Of a DNA stretch of 64,000 nucleotides, positions 47,501 through 55,448 are shown one piece after another (within the stretch, counting starts at the first letter, position 1; each line of letters starts with the position of its first letter). The stretch lies in NCBI RefSeq assembly GCF_030124375.1, contig NZ_JASKLS010000007.1, positions 62,001 to 126,000 of the forward strand, given 5' to 3'. The notes beneath the pieces were generated by a model, which did no database searches, had not been told where the DNA came from, and worked only from the letters and a program-made list of their open reading frames with translations. The translations under genes and the position numbers were made by a program. This DNA comes from Sinorhizobium sp. 6-70. GTDB lineage: Bacteria; Pseudomonadota; Alphaproteobacteria; Rhizobiales; Rhizobiaceae.

Positions 47501-47547
47501 CCACTCAGGATCATGGATTGAAAGGACACTTCATCGATCCTGGGCAT
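44539..47547 (-). CDS. SUV3-like RNA/DNA helicase with long charged C-terminal tail
   Basis: About 1002-aa superfamily 2 helicase related to mitochondrial SUV3 (degradosome helicase). Walker A GPTNTGKT near residue 24-31, motif II IDEVQLA (DEVQ in place of DEAD), SAT-like LLGAATM, and motif VI QIAGRAGRHVRDG are present, followed by the SUV3-type C-terminal domain. From about residue 830 the protein is low complexity: Ala/Glu-rich (PTAEATSDAPAEASPAEA), then Gly/Arg/His-rich (RQGGRHQGDHRRGGQRHG), ending in Lys. Start ATG 47547 chosen; ATG 47514 (MILSGRGVTAVLGPT) is possible. Co-directional with S4, fdxA and carD. Confidence 0.88.
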   Translation of the reverse strand: MPRIDEVSFQSMILSGRGVTAVLGPTNTGKTHYAIERMVAHDSGVIGLPLRLLAREVYTRLVEKVGHHNVALITGEEKITPHRARYSVCTVEAMPRETTASFVAIDEVQLAADLERGHIFTDRLLHLRGRGETLLLGAATMWPILQQLLPGITIIERPRLSQLLYAGSKKITRLPHRSAIVAFSADEVYAIAELIRRQRGGAAVVLGALSPRTRNAQVALYQEGDVEYLVATDAIGMGLNLDVDHVAFAQDRKFDGYQYRNLNPAELAQIAGRAGRHVRDGTFGVTGRVDPFDNELVHRIESHEFDPVKVLQWRSKAVDYSSLKALKKSLEAAPAVAGLTRALPAVDQQALEHLTRYPEVVDVATTAERVETLWEACALPDYRRITPAQHADLISTIYADLVREGAVNEDFMAEQVRRADHTDGEIDTLSARIAQIRTWTYVSNRPGWLADPTHWQEKTREIEDRLSDALHERLTKRFVDRRTSVLMKRLRENAMLEAEISVNGDVFVEGHHVGQLTGFRFTLAAGGEGSDAKAVQGAAQKALALEFEARAARLHAAGNGDLALSSDGLVRWLGDPVARLAASDHVMRPRVILLADEQLQANAREHVLARIERFVNHHIGTILKPLDDISRAEDLEGLAKGLAFQLVENLGVLFRRDVAEEVKSLDQDGRASIRKYGVRFGAYHIFLPALLKPAPAELITLLWALKNDGLDKPGYGELIPMLAAGRTSVVTDPSFERTFYKLAGFRFLGKRAVRIDILERLADLIRPLLQWKPGAEPRPDGAYDGRRFMATTAMLSILGATPDDMEEILKGLGYRADSVTAEEAAVFLASQRAEATSAEAPVESAAVENVDADTESEPVGVTQTEAPTAEATSDAPAEASPAEAIPAEEPAEARPVLLWRPGTRQDNHRQGGRHQGDHRRGGQRHGQGEGREGGRKGGAPMRGKAQESRPGGGQRKDRPDRHDRGGKPGGPKFEGRPPRKEKPLDPDSPFAKLAALKEQLKK

Positions 47548-47705
47548 TCTCAACGCGCCGGCCCACGTTCGCTTTCGCCTGGCCGGCGGGCAACACATGC
47601 CCACGCTGCGGGCCAAACGCAAGGGGCGCGGGCAATTAAAACCGCTTTCGGCCTCCTCCCCGCGCCATATTTCGTGCCTCCGGCATTAACACTCGGAACA
47701 GCGGT

Positions 47706-47731
47706 GGAACGAATCAGCGACGAATCGCTGA
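47706..47731. repeat. 26-bp palindromic block, copy 1
   Basis: Reads GGAACGAATCAGCGACGAAT then CGCTGA; contains CAGCGA-CGAA-TCGCTG and two GANTC sites 11 bp apart. 25 of 26 bases match copy 2 at 47988-48013. Confidence 0.85.
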
Positions 47732-47987
47732 CTCGCCTCGATTCACTGTATGTTCACGGCTATATCTAGATTACTGCAGCAAGAGTCGCACCATATGCTG
47801 AATCTGCCGGAACATCGCACAAACGAACATCGCCGGCGCCGTTAACTTTCCCTTCCAGAGCGTTAATTGTCATCAAGGATTCGGAATCCAAGACTCTGGA
47901 AAGTTTAGAAAATTTTAACTCCGATTCGTTTTGGGACTCGGCGAATCAAGGAATAAGAATCGCCGCATTAACTTCTCGATCAAAGCG

Positions 47988-48013
47988 GGAACGAATCGGC
48001 GACGAATCGCTGA
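47988..48013. repeat. 26-bp palindromic block, copy 2
   Basis: Same as copy 1 except G for A at the tenth-eleventh position region (GAATCGGCG for GAATCAGCG). 282 bp from copy 1, same orientation, again with two GANTC sites 11 bp apart. Confidence 0.85.
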
Positions 48014-48162
48014 TACAGCCATTTTCTCGTTTTGTTCACCACAACATATAGTGTCTCCGGTGAACGCAGATCAATAGAATCACGGGTCGATTTTCGCAAT
48101 CGGTGCATCGCAAGGCAGCATCGTTAACCATTGCATCGAGCCCGGTGAATTCCGCTGCCGCA

Positions 48163-48191
48163 AACAAAAGCGGCGCCCCGGAAGGCGCCGC
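48163..48191 (-). terminator. Terminator of phbB
   Basis: On the minus strand GCGGCGCC-TTCCG-GGGCGCCGC followed by TTTTGTTTG, 32 bases after the phbB stop. Confidence 0.85.
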
Positions 48192-48222
48192 GAGAGATGA
48201 CATGGTGTAACCGCTGGCGGGG

Positions 48223-48948
48223 TCAGGAGAAGAACTGGCCACCATTTGCCGAAATCGTCGAACCAGTGATGAAGCCGGCATCGTCGGATGCCAGGAACAC
48301 GACGCAGCGCGCGATTTCTTCCGGTTCACCGAGGCGACCGACGGGAATCTGCGGAATGATCCGTTCGTTGAGCACCTTTTCCGGCACGGCCCTGACCATC
48401 TCGGTGCCGATATAACCCGGGCAGATCGCGTTGACGGTGACGCCTTTTGCCGCCCCTTCCTGGGCGAGTGCCTTTGTGAAGCCGAGATCGCCCGCCTTCG
48501 CCGCGGAATAATTCGCCTGGCCCATCTGCCCCTTCTGACCGTTGATCGAGGAGATGTTGATGACGCGCCCGAAGCCGCGGTCACGCATGCCCGACCAGAG
48601 CGGATGCGTCATGTTGAAGAGGCCGGTCAGATTAGTGCTGATCACTTCGCCCCATTGTTCCGGCGTCATCTTGTGAAACATCGCGTCACGGGTGATGCCG
48701 GCATTGTTGACGAGAATGTCGACCGGCCCGAGATCGGCTTCCACTTTGGCAATGCCTTCGGCGCAGGCCTGATAGTTGGAGACATCCCACTTGTAGACCG
48801 GGATGCCGGTTTCCTGCTTGAAGGCCTGAGCCTTCTCGTCGTTGCCGGCATAGTTTGCGGCCACATTGTAGCCCGCCGCTTTCAGGGCCATCGAAATGGC
48901 TGCACCGATGCCGCGGGATCCACCCGTAACCAACGCTACCCTGCTCAT
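48223..48948 (-). CDS. phbB: Acetoacetyl-CoA reductase
   Basis: NADPH-dependent reductase giving (R)-3-hydroxybutyryl-CoA for polyhydroxybutyrate. 241-aa short-chain dehydrogenase: nucleotide motif TGGSRGIG (residues 8-15), NNAG, and catalytic Ser/Tyr/Lys in NISSINGQKGQMGQANYSAAKAG. Start ATG 48948 with GGGAGGCGAG upstream. Follows phbA by 178 bp on the same strand. The PHB synthase gene is not in this window. Confidence 0.96.
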   Translation of the reverse strand: MSRVALVTGGSRGIGAAISMALKAAGYNVAANYAGNDEKAQAFKQETGIPVYKWDVSNYQACAEGIAKVEADLGPVDILVNNAGITRDAMFHKMTPEQWGEVISTNLTGLFNMTHPLWSGMRDRGFGRVINISSINGQKGQMGQANYSAAKAGDLGFTKALAQEGAAKGVTVNAICPGYIGTEMVRAVPEKVLNERIIPQIPVGRLGEPEEIARCVVFLASDDAGFITGSTISANGGQFFS

Positions 48949-49126
48949 GCTCGCCTCCCACAAGGTTGGTTTCAATTTTACATAGTTAATCCGCATGTGG
49001 CCCGGCATAAGCGGGGCACATGCGCTCGATCAATTTCGCAGATGTCACATAGGAACAGCGGGCCAGCGGACCGGCGAATGCACCGGAAAACTGTTCGGCC
49101 GGCCTGCTGCATAGGATTGCGGCCGG

Positions 49127-50308
49127 CTACAGGCGCTCGACGCACATGGCGACACCCATGCCGCCACCGATGCACAAGGTGGCAAGCCCCTTGGAAACGC
49201 CGCGGCGCTTCATCTCGAAGAGCAGCGTATTGAGAACGCGGGCACCGGAAGCGCCGATCGGATGGCCGATCGCGATCGCTCCGCCATTGACGTTGACGAT
49301 CGACGGATCCCAGCCGAGATCCTTGTTGACGGCGCAGGCCTGTGCCGCGAAGGCTTCGTTGGCCTCCACGAGCCCGACGTCGCCGACGGACCAGCCCGCC
49401 TTCTCCAGCGCCTTGCGCGACGCCGGGATCGGCCCCGTCCCCATGATCTGCGGATCGACGCCGGCCGTCGCCCAGGAAACGATGCGGGCAAGCGGCTGGA
49501 TGCCGCGCCTGCCGGCTTCCGCCTCGGTCATCAGCAGCGTCGCGGCGGCACCGTCATTGAGCCCGGACGCGTTGCCGGCAGTGACCGTTCCTTCCTTGTC
49601 GAAGGCGGGGCGGAGCTTCGCCATGGAATCGAGCGTGGCGCCGTGGCGGATATATTCGTCCTGGTCGACGGTCACGTCGCCCTTGCGGGTCTTGACGATG
49701 AACGGCACGATCTCGTCGGCGAAACGGCCGGCCTTCTGTGCGGCTTCGGCCTTGTTCTGCGATGCGAGCGCGAATTCATCCTGCTCTTCACGGGTAAGCT
49801 GCCACTTGCGCGCGACGTTCTCGGCGGTGATGCCCATGTGATAGCCGTAGAAGGCGTCGGTCAGGCCGTCCTTGATCATCGTGTCGATCATCTTGAAGTC
49901 GCCCATCTTCACGCCGCCGCGAAGATGCGCGCAATGCGGTGCCATCGACATCGATTCCATGCCGCCGGCCACGATGATATCCGCATCGCCGGCCACGATC
50001 TGCTGCATGCCGAGCGCCACGGCGCGCAGGCCCGAACCGCAAAGCTGGTTCATGCCCCAGGCGGTCTTTTCCTGCGGGATGCCGGCCTTCATCGCTGCCT
50101 GACGGGCCGGGTTCTGCCCTTCACCCGCGGAAAGAACCTGGCCGAGGATCACCTCGTCCACCTCTCCCGCGTCGACGCCCGCCCGCTCGAGCACCGCCTT
50201 GATGGCGCCCGCGCCCAACTCGTGCGCAGGAGTGTTGCCGAAGGCACCGTTAAAGGATCCGACGGCGGTGCGAGCCGCGCTGGCGATCACGACGGAGGGA
50301 TTGCTCAT
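49127..50308 (-). CDS. phbA: Acetyl-CoA C-acetyltransferase (beta-ketothiolase)
   Basis: Condenses two acetyl-CoA to acetoacetyl-CoA, the first PHB step. 393 aa: nucleophilic Cys in [15 protein letters not shown] near residue 90, [17 protein letters not shown] with the catalytic His, and [16 protein letters not shown] with the second catalytic Cys. Start ATG 50308 preceded by AGGAAACG; the upstream codons to 50374 are unlikely to be used. Divergent from phaR. Confidence 0.97.
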   Translation of the reverse strand: MSNPSVVIASAARTAVGSFNGAFGNTPAHELGAGAIKAVLERAGVDAGEVDEVILGQVLSAGEGQNPARQAAMKAGIPQEKTAWGMNQLCGSGLRAVALGMQQIVAGDADIIVAGGMESMSMAPHCAHLRGGVKMGDFKMIDTMIKDGLTDAFYGYHMGITAENVARKWQLTREEQDEFALASQNKAEAAQKAGRFADEIVPFIVKTRKGDVTVDQDEYIRHGATLDSMAKLRPAFDKEGTVTAGNASGLNDGAAATLLMTEAEAGRRGIQPLARIVSWATAGVDPQIMGTGPIPASRKALEKAGWSVGDVGLVEANEAFAAQACAVNKDLGWDPSIVNVNGGAIAIGHPIGASGARVLNTLLFEMKRRGVSKGLATLCIGGGMGVAMCVERL

Positions 50309-50532
50309 GGGACGTTTCCTCATATTTCGTTTGCCTGATTTAGCCAGACTGACAAAGCCGTGAGCGCAAGTCAAACGCCTTGATGCACTGCCGCAAAAGC
50401 TTCACGATTCGCGCGGTTACCATATTTCGCAGGTGCGTCGCCGCATTGCACAAATAGATTGTCAGAGCCTCGATTTTGCGGATACTCTAAAAAATACAAT
50501 AAAGACGGGACGATGGGTAAGAGGAGACCCTG
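50309..50532. promoter_or_regulatory. phbA/phaR divergent control region
   Basis: 224 bp. A sigma-70-like pair TTGTCA (50459-50464) with TACTCT 18 bases on (50483-50488) could serve phaR. GC-spaced TGC/GCA motifs (TGCACTGCCGCAA near 50383 and GCCGCATTGCACAA near 50440) resemble sites bound by PhaR proteins elsewhere, which would fit autoregulation and repression of phbA. Both assignments are by eye. Confidence 0.4.
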
Positions 50533-51111
50533 ATGGCGAAGAATGAAGGCCAGATCGTTATCAAGAAATATGCGAACCGGCGCCTCTACAATACCGGCAC
50601 CAGCACTTACGTGACCCTCGACGACCTGGCAGTGATGGTAAAGAAGGGTGAGGAGTTCGTGGTGCAGGACGCGAAGTCCGGCGAAGACATCACCCACTCC
50701 GTGTTGACGCAGATTATTTTCGAGCAGGAATCGAAGACCGGAAACACGCTCTTGCCGATTTCCTTTCTGCGCCAGCTGATCTCCTTCTACGGCGACCAGA
50801 TGCAGATGGTGGTGCCGAGCTACCTCGAACATTCGATGCAGGCCTTCACCGAACAGCAGGCGCAGATGCGCGAGCAGATCAACAAGGCGTTCGGCGACAC
50901 GCCGCTTGGCAAGAACCTTCAGGTGCCGCTGCAACTGGTCGAGGAGCAGGTGCGGCGCAACACCGAAATGTTCCATCAGGCCATGCAGATGTTCTCGCCC
51001 TTCATGGCCGCGCCCCCGGCCAAGGAAACGAAGAAGGCCGAAGCCAAGGATATCGACGAGCTCAAGGAACAGTTGCGCGCCTTGCAGACGAAGCTCGACA
51101 ATCTCGGCTAA
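50533..51111 (+). CDS. phaR: Polyhydroxyalkanoate synthesis regulator PhaR (AniA)
   Basis: 192-aa repressor that binds PHB granules and DNA, releasing phasin and carbon-flux genes when polymer accumulates. The N-terminal DNA-binding domain IKKYANRRLYNTGTSTYVTL and the PHB-accumulation domain (SVLTQIIFEQE, then LPISFLRQLISFYGDQMQ) are intact; the C-terminus is a Gln/Lys-rich coiled coil. ATG 50533 with AAGAGGAGA upstream. Confidence 0.95.
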   Translation: MAKNEGQIVIKKYANRRLYNTGTSTYVTLDDLAVMVKKGEEFVVQDAKSGEDITHSVLTQIIFEQESKTGNTLLPISFLRQLISFYGDQMQMVVPSYLEHSMQAFTEQQAQMREQINKAFGDTPLGKNLQVPLQLVEEQVRRNTEMFHQAMQMFSPFMAAPPAKETKKAEAKDIDELKEQLRALQTKLDNLG

Positions 51112-51174
51112 ACTCAGTTCCCCCCTATCCAACTGCCGCCGCGGATCGGCCGACACAAAATCGCGCGCGGGAGC

Positions 51175-51347
51175 AATTCCAAGAAATAAACTGGGGATGC
51201 CGCTGGAAGGCCGATGGCTTTTCTACGGTTTTCGCGCGCTGGAGCAAATCCAGGAAAAGTGTAACGGTTTTCCGTCCGGAATTGCGTAGTTTCAAGAGTT
51301 AGATCATTTCACTGTTTCAATGAAACAATGAAATGATCTAACGGCAG
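51175..51347. repeat. Family D dispersed repeat with 45-bp palindrome
   Basis: Contains GAGCAATTCCAAG, GGAGCAAATCCAGGAAAAGT and CGGTTTTCCGTCCGGAATTG, phrases typical of a widespread rhizobial dispersed element, and ends in a 45-nt inverted repeat (51298-51342, GTTAGATCATTTCA...TGAAATGATCTAAC) in which 21 of 22 pairs match. It probably ends the phaR transcript. Confidence 0.7.
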
Positions 51348-51362
51348 AGATGCACACCAAAT

Positions 51363-51388
51363 GAAAAAGGGCCGGCAGAGCCGACCCT
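51363..51388 (-). terminator. Terminator of rpmF
   Basis: On the minus strand AGGGTCGGC-TCT-GCCGGCCCT followed by TTTTTCAT. Confidence 0.88.
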
Positions 51389-51414
51389 CGAACTTTATCC
51401 GCGAACGGTAACGC

Positions 51415-51600
51415 TTATGCGTTTTCCTTCGGCGTCAGAACCTGGCGACCGCGGTACATGCCGGTCTTCAGGTCGATGTGGTGCGGACGGCGCAGTTCGC
51501 CGGAATTCTTGTCTTCGATGTAGGTCGGAGCCTTGAGGGCGTCAGCGGAACGGCGCATGCCACGCTTGGACGGGCTCGTTTTTCTTTTCGGTACAGCCAT
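51415..51600 (-). CDS. rpmF: 50S ribosomal protein L32
   Basis: 61-aa ribosomal protein with the invariant start [20 protein letters not shown]. The zinc-ribbon cysteines of some L32 proteins are absent, as is normal for the alphaproteobacterial form. Start ATG 51600; an upstream in-frame ATG at 51612 would add MENE and is not the conserved N-terminus. Monocistronic with its own terminator. Confidence 0.98.
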   Translation of the reverse strand: MAVPKRKTSPSKRGMRRSADALKAPTYIEDKNSGELRRPHHIDLKTGMYRGRQVLTPKENA

Positions 51601-51738
51601 TTCATTCTCCACTTATCGGGCAAAACACTGTTCAGCAGCCGAAAATGGCCGGGTCAAACAGATGTCGATCTCGGAAATTTCGCGCGCTTATACATGGCCA
51701 ACCGCAGTTTGACCAGTCCCCGCCTATAATTTTTCGAG

Positions 51739-52386
51739 TCACGCTTCGTCTTCCGGCACGATCCACGGTTCGGCCCTTGCCGCTTCCTCCCATTTGCGGA
51801 AGGCAGGGTGCCTCTTGACGGCATCCATATAGGCGAGCGTGGCGGGATCTGTCACCAGTTCGTAGACATCAAAACGGTTGACAACCGGGGCGAACATCGC
51901 ATCCGCCGCCGTAAAGCGGCCGAAGAGAAACGGTCCGCCTGAGCGGGCGATCGATTCCCGCCAGATTTCTTCGATGCGGGCGACGTCGGCCTGGACATCG
52001 TCCGGGAGCGCGATCGCCCGGCGCGGCCGGCGAATGTTCATCGGGCAGGCGCCGCGCAGCGCCCGAAAGCCCGACAGCATCTCCATCGAATAGCTGCGGG
52101 CGCGGGCACGGTCCTCGCGGTTTTCCGGCCAGAGTCCGGCCTCGGGGAAAAGCTCCGCGACATATTCGATGATCGCCAGCGATTCCCATACACGGACATC
52201 GCCATGATGGAGCACCGGCACGCGTCCTGTCGGCGAGATCTCGCGGAAGCGCGGATTTCCGGCGGGGAAATCGAAGGGAATAACGACATCCTCGAACGGA
52301 ACTCCGCAGGCTTGAAGCGCCAGCCAGGGTCGAAGCGACCAGGAGGAATAGTTCTTGTTGCCGATATAAAGGACGAGCTTCGTCAC
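51739..52386 (-). CDS. Glutathione S-transferase family protein
   Basis: 215-aa cytosolic GST. Thioredoxin-like N-domain starts KLVLYIGNKNYSSWSLRPWLAL, with the catalytic Ser region, then SPTGRVPVLHHGD (cis-Pro) and WESLAIIEYVAE (Glu-Ser pair binding glutathione). Helical C-domain follows. Start GTG 52386 with GGGAGA upstream; an ATG at 52428 would add unconserved residues. Role: detoxification or maleylacetoacetate-like isomerisation, undetermined. Confidence 0.9.
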   Translation of the reverse strand: MTKLVLYIGNKNYSSWSLRPWLALQACGVPFEDVVIPFDFPAGNPRFREISPTGRVPVLHHGDVRVWESLAIIEYVAELFPEAGLWPENREDRARARSYSMEMLSGFRALRGACPMNIRRPRRAIALPDDVQADVARIEEIWRESIARSGGPFLFGRFTAADAMFAPVVNRFDVYELVTDPATLAYMDAVKRHPAFRKWEEAARAEPWIVPEDEA

Positions 52387-52463
52387 GTGCGTGTCTCCCA
52401 CCTGCTTTGTGAGGCGCAGGCTTGCCACATCAGCGACAGGGAGGCCAATGAATTGCTGTCATC

Positions 52464-53228
52464 TTAATCATAAAGGCATGTGATGTAACCGCCGGAGCGG
52501 CTGGCGCGTCGCTCGATGAGCGATGCAAGCCGCCTCAGGCCCCGCCCGGGCTTGCCGGCGTTGCGGTCGATCGGATTGGGCAGCGATACGGCGAGCAGGG
52601 CAGCCTGGCGGCGCGACAGTTTGGCGGCCGAAACGCCGAAGTGGTGCTGCGCGGCCGCCTCGATACCGTAGATGCCTTCGCCCCACTCGGCGACGTTCAG
52701 GTAGATTTCCATCATCCGGCGCTTGCTCCAGACGAAATCGGCGACGATCGCAAGCGGCAGCTCCATCGCCTTGCGGACAAAGGAACGGCCGTTCCAGAGA
52801 AACAGGTTCTTGACCGTCTGCATCGGGATCGTGCTTGCGCCGCGCGTCTGTTCACCGTCGAGCGCATCCTCGACGACGCCGCGCATCTGGTTCCAGTCGA
52901 TACCGGCATGCGAGCAGAACTGGCCGTCCTCCGACATCATCACCGACTGGACGAGCACAGGCGCGATGTCGTCGAACTCCACCCATTGCCGGTCAAAGCC
53001 GCGCAAGAGCACGAGGTCGCGCAGCATCAGTGTCGATATCGGGCGAACGAAATCCAGGGCATAGAAGACGATCAGCACATAGGGGAGCACAAGGAGGGCA
53101 AGGACGGCAAGAAAGAAGCGGCGAAGCCTTGCCCGCCATGCGGCAGACCAGCGATTGGCGGACATCTGGCCCTCCTCCAACGCTTCCGGAACGATGTCCA
53201 CGCTCTTACTGTCCACCTCTTTGTCCAT
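52464..53228 (-). CDS. mtgA: Monofunctional peptidoglycan glycosyltransferase MtgA
   Basis: Polymerises lipid II into glycan strands. 254 aa with an N-terminal transmembrane anchor at about 36-58 ([21 protein letters not shown]) and the GT51 domain: motif [15 protein letters not shown] (catalytic Glu), [25 protein letters not shown] and [15 protein letters not shown]. Start ATG 53228. Separate from penicillin-binding protein genes, as usual for MtgA. Confidence 0.93.
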   Translation of the reverse strand: MDKEVDSKSVDIVPEALEEGQMSANRWSAAWRARLRRFFLAVLALLVLPYVLIVFYALDFVRPISTLMLRDLVLLRGFDRQWVEFDDIAPVLVQSVMMSEDGQFCSHAGIDWNQMRGVVEDALDGEQTRGASTIPMQTVKNLFLWNGRSFVRKAMELPLAIVADFVWSKRRMMEIYLNVAEWGEGIYGIEAAAQHHFGVSAAKLSRRQAALLAVSLPNPIDRNAGKPGRGLRRLASLIERRASRSGGYITCLYD

Positions 53229-53317
53229 CCGCCTCTCTTATTTCATGGGCGAGCAAAGTTGAATGGCGTTTCTTGCAAAAGGCAAGACACTTGCACGCTC
53301 ATCCCACGTAAAGCACC

Positions 53318-53421
53318 ACAGCGCCGCGCGTCCAATCGAACGCGCTAAGTCGCTGTAGCACGTTGAAGTGCTGCATGATTTTGTCCTTAAATCGATTCCG
53401 ATTTCAGGAATCATGCAGGCC
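53318..53421 (+). repeat. Family A two-hairpin repeat, full copy
   Basis: ACAGCGCCGCGCGTCC...GAACGCGCTAAGTCGCTGTAG hairpin, CACGTTGAAGTGCTGCATG, then TGATTTTGTCCTTAAATCGATTCCGATTTCAGGAATCATGCAG in two hairpin arms. Sits 54 bases before the ispA start. Confidence 0.85.
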
Positions 53422-53475
53422 CTGCGACGCGAATGCCCGTTGAAAGCCTCTCTGCCGCATGCCAAAGAGCGCTGC

Positions 53476-54387
53476 ATGAAAGAGACGTCATCCTTTTCCG
53501 CACACCTGAAGGCCAATGCGCTTGCGGTGGAAGAACTGCTTTCTGCCCTTCTGGGGCCAGCCGTCGGCGCAGATGAAATCGCGCGGCCAGCGCAGCTGCT
53601 CGCCGCGATGCGCCACGGTGTCCTCAACGGCGGGAAGCGCCTGCGCCCGTTTCTCGTGAGCGAATGCACCGCGCTTCTCGATGGCGACGCCGATGCGGCG
53701 CTCAGGGTCGGCGCCGCGCTCGAATGCGTACATTGCTACTCGCTCGTCCACGACGACCTGCCGGCGATGGACGATGACGATTTGAGACGCGGGCAGCCGA
53801 CGGTGCACATCGCCTTCGACGAGGCGACCGCGATTCTCGCCGGTGACAGCCTGCTGACCTTCGCCTTCGACATCATCGCCGCACCGGAAACGCCGCTTCC
53901 CGACCGGCAGAAGACGGCGCTGATCTTGGCGCTCGCGCGTGCCTCCGGGCACGGCGGCATGGCTGGCGGGCAGGCGCTTGACCTCGCCGCCGAGAAAACG
54001 GCGCCCGGCGAGACGGGGATTGTCACGCTGCAGGCGATGAAGACCGGGGCGCTCATTCGCTTCGCCTGCGAGGCAGGCGCAATCATCGCCGATGCCTCCG
54101 ACGAGGATCGGCGGCGGCTGCGCGCCTTCGGTGAAAAGATCGGCCTCGCCTTCCAACTCGCCGACGATCTGCTCGACCTGACGGCGGATGCCGAGGCGAT
54201 GGGCAAGGCCACAGGCAAGGACGCCGCGCGCGGCAAGGGCACGCTTGTGGCGCTTCACGGCCAGGCCTGGGCCGAGCGCGAACTGGAGCAACTGGTGGCG
54301 CAGGCGGAAAATCTGCTTCAGTCCTATGGCGCTCGCTCGGCCATCCTCGTCGAGACCGCCCGCTTCATCGCCAACCGCAGGAGCTAG
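53476..54387 (+). CDS. ispA: Farnesyl/geranylgeranyl diphosphate synthase (polyprenyl synthetase)
   Basis: 303-aa short-chain prenyl transferase of the IspA type. First aspartate-rich motif [15 protein letters not shown] near residue 93 and second motif LADDLLDL near 232; GGKRLRPFL binds the substrate diphosphate. Product is most likely farnesyl diphosphate from the two residues before the first motif, not proven. Start ATG 53476; upstream codons derive from a family A repeat. Runs into hisC with a five-base gap. Confidence 0.9.
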   Translation: MKETSSFSAHLKANALAVEELLSALLGPAVGADEIARPAQLLAAMRHGVLNGGKRLRPFLVSECTALLDGDADAALRVGAALECVHCYSLVHDDLPAMDDDDLRRGQPTVHIAFDEATAILAGDSLLTFAFDIIAAPETPLPDRQKTALILALARASGHGGMAGGQALDLAAEKTAPGETGIVTLQAMKTGALIRFACEAGAIIADASDEDRRRLRAFGEKIGLAFQLADDLLDLTADAEAMGKATGKDAARGKGTLVALHGQAWAERELEQLVAQAENLLQSYGARSAILVETARFIANRRS

Positions 54388-54392
54388 TGCCC

Positions 54393-55448
54393 GTGAGCAA
54401 ATACTGGTCGCCGATCGTCTCAACGCTGAACCCCTATGTTCCGGGTGAGCAGCCGCGCATGGCGAATCTCGTGAAGCTCAACACCAACGAAAACCCCTAC
54501 ACGCCTTCCGACAAGGCGATCGAGGCGATCCGGGCTGCGGCAAGCGCCGATCTCAGGCTCTATCCGGATCCGCTCGCGCTCGACCTGCGGAAAGCGATCG
54601 CCGCGCGATACGGGGTCGAACCGGAGCAGGTGTTCGTCGGCAATGGCTCGGACGAGGTGCTGGCGCATGCCTTCGCGGCGCTGCTGAAGCACGACCAACC
54701 GCTGCTCTATCCGGATATCTCCTACAGCTTCTATCCGACCTATGCGGGTCTTTTCGGCATAGACGCGGTCGAAGTGCCGCTCGATGCCGCCTTCGGCATC
54801 GACATCGCCGACTACCGGCGCCCCGCCGGCGCGATCATTCTTCCCAATCCCAATGCCCCGACCGGAATTGGCCTGCCGCTTGCGACGATCGAGGCGCTGG
54901 TGGCCGAGCATCCCGACCAGCCGGTGGTGATCGACGAGGCCTATGTCGATTTCGGCGGCGAATCCGCGACCGCTCTGGTTCCGAAATACGAAAACCTGCT
55001 CGTCGTGCAGACCTTTTCGAAGTCGAGGGCGCTTGCCGGATTGCGGGTCGGCTTCGCGATCGGCCAGAGGCCGCTGATCGACGCTTTGGAGCGCGTCAAG
55101 GACAGCTTCAATTCCTACCCGCTCGGGCGCACCGCCCAGGCCGGCGGCACCGCGGCGATTGAAGACGAGGCGTGGTTCGAGGAAACCCGCGGCAAGATCA
55201 TTGCATCGCGGGAGAAGCTGACAGGCGAGCTCAAAAAGCGCGGCTTCGAGGTTCTGCCCTCCCAGGCAAACTTCATCTTCGCCCGCCATCCGGACCATGC
55301 CGGGCAGACGCTGGCAGCGAAGCTGCGCGAACGTGCGGTCATCGTCCGCCACTTCGCCAAACCGCGGATCTCGGATTTCCTGCGCATCACCATCGGCACG
55401 GACGAGGAATGCGCAAGGCTGGTTGCTGCGCTCGACGAGATTCTGTGA
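54393..55448 (+). CDS. hisC: Histidinol-phosphate aminotransferase
   Basis: 351-aa PLP-dependent class I/II aminotransferase. Start region [46 protein letters not shown], the PLP-Lys motif [21 protein letters not shown], and C-terminal [11 protein letters not shown] agree with HisC. A close paralogue role (tyrosine or aromatic transamination) cannot be excluded because rhizobia carry several HisC-like genes. Start GTG 54393, AGGAG nine bases upstream, is favoured over the GTG at 54387. Confidence 0.88.
   Translation: MSKYWSPIVSTLNPYVPGEQPRMANLVKLNTNENPYTPSDKAIEAIRAAASADLRLYPDPLALDLRKAIAARYGVEPEQVFVGNGSDEVLAHAFAALLKHDQPLLYPDISYSFYPTYAGLFGIDAVEVPLDAAFGIDIADYRRPAGAIILPNPNAPTGIGLPLATIEALVAEHPDQPVVIDEAYVDFGGESATALVPKYENLLVVQTFSKSRALAGLRVGFAIGQRPLIDALERVKDSFNSYPLGRTAQAGGTAAIEDEAWFEETRGKIIASREKLTGELKKRGFEVLPSQANFIFARHPDHAGQTLAAKLRERAVIVRHFAKPRISDFLRITIGTDEECARLVAALDEIL

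Larger units (their letters stand above)
47548..48222. other. GANTC-dense intergenic region between phbB and the helicase gene
   Basis: 675 bp with no supported gene and lower GC than its surroundings. Between 47711 and 48081 there are sixteen GANTC sites, the CcrM methylation target; about one or two are expected by chance. Two 26-bp blocks (47706-47731 and 47988-48013) differ at one position and contain the palindrome CAGCGA-CGAA-TCGCTG or its variant. A CtrA-half-site-like TTAACCAT is at 48124. The phbB terminator occupies 48163-48191. It should also contain the helicase promoter. Confidence 0.75.
51112..51414. other. Intergenic region with a family D repeat and a near-perfect palindrome
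   Basis: 303 bp between convergent phaR and rpmF. Contains a family D element (51175-51347) and the rpmF terminator (51363-51388). No gene. Confidence 0.6.

Noticed and set aside
46285..47769. 494-codon open frame antisense to the helicase gene
   Set aside because: Arg-rich shadow frame of the helicase coding sequence; no recognisable domain and no ribosome-binding site.
47706..48013. RpoE2 promoters starting at GGAAC in the duplicated blocks
   Set aside because: The base pair 18-19 bases later is TG or GA, not TT, so the -10 element is missing in both.
47711..48131. Replication origin in the GANTC-rich region
   Set aside because: No hemE, dnaA, parAB or repABC nearby and no convincing DnaA boxes (TTGTTCACC is the closest); GANTC density alone is not enough.
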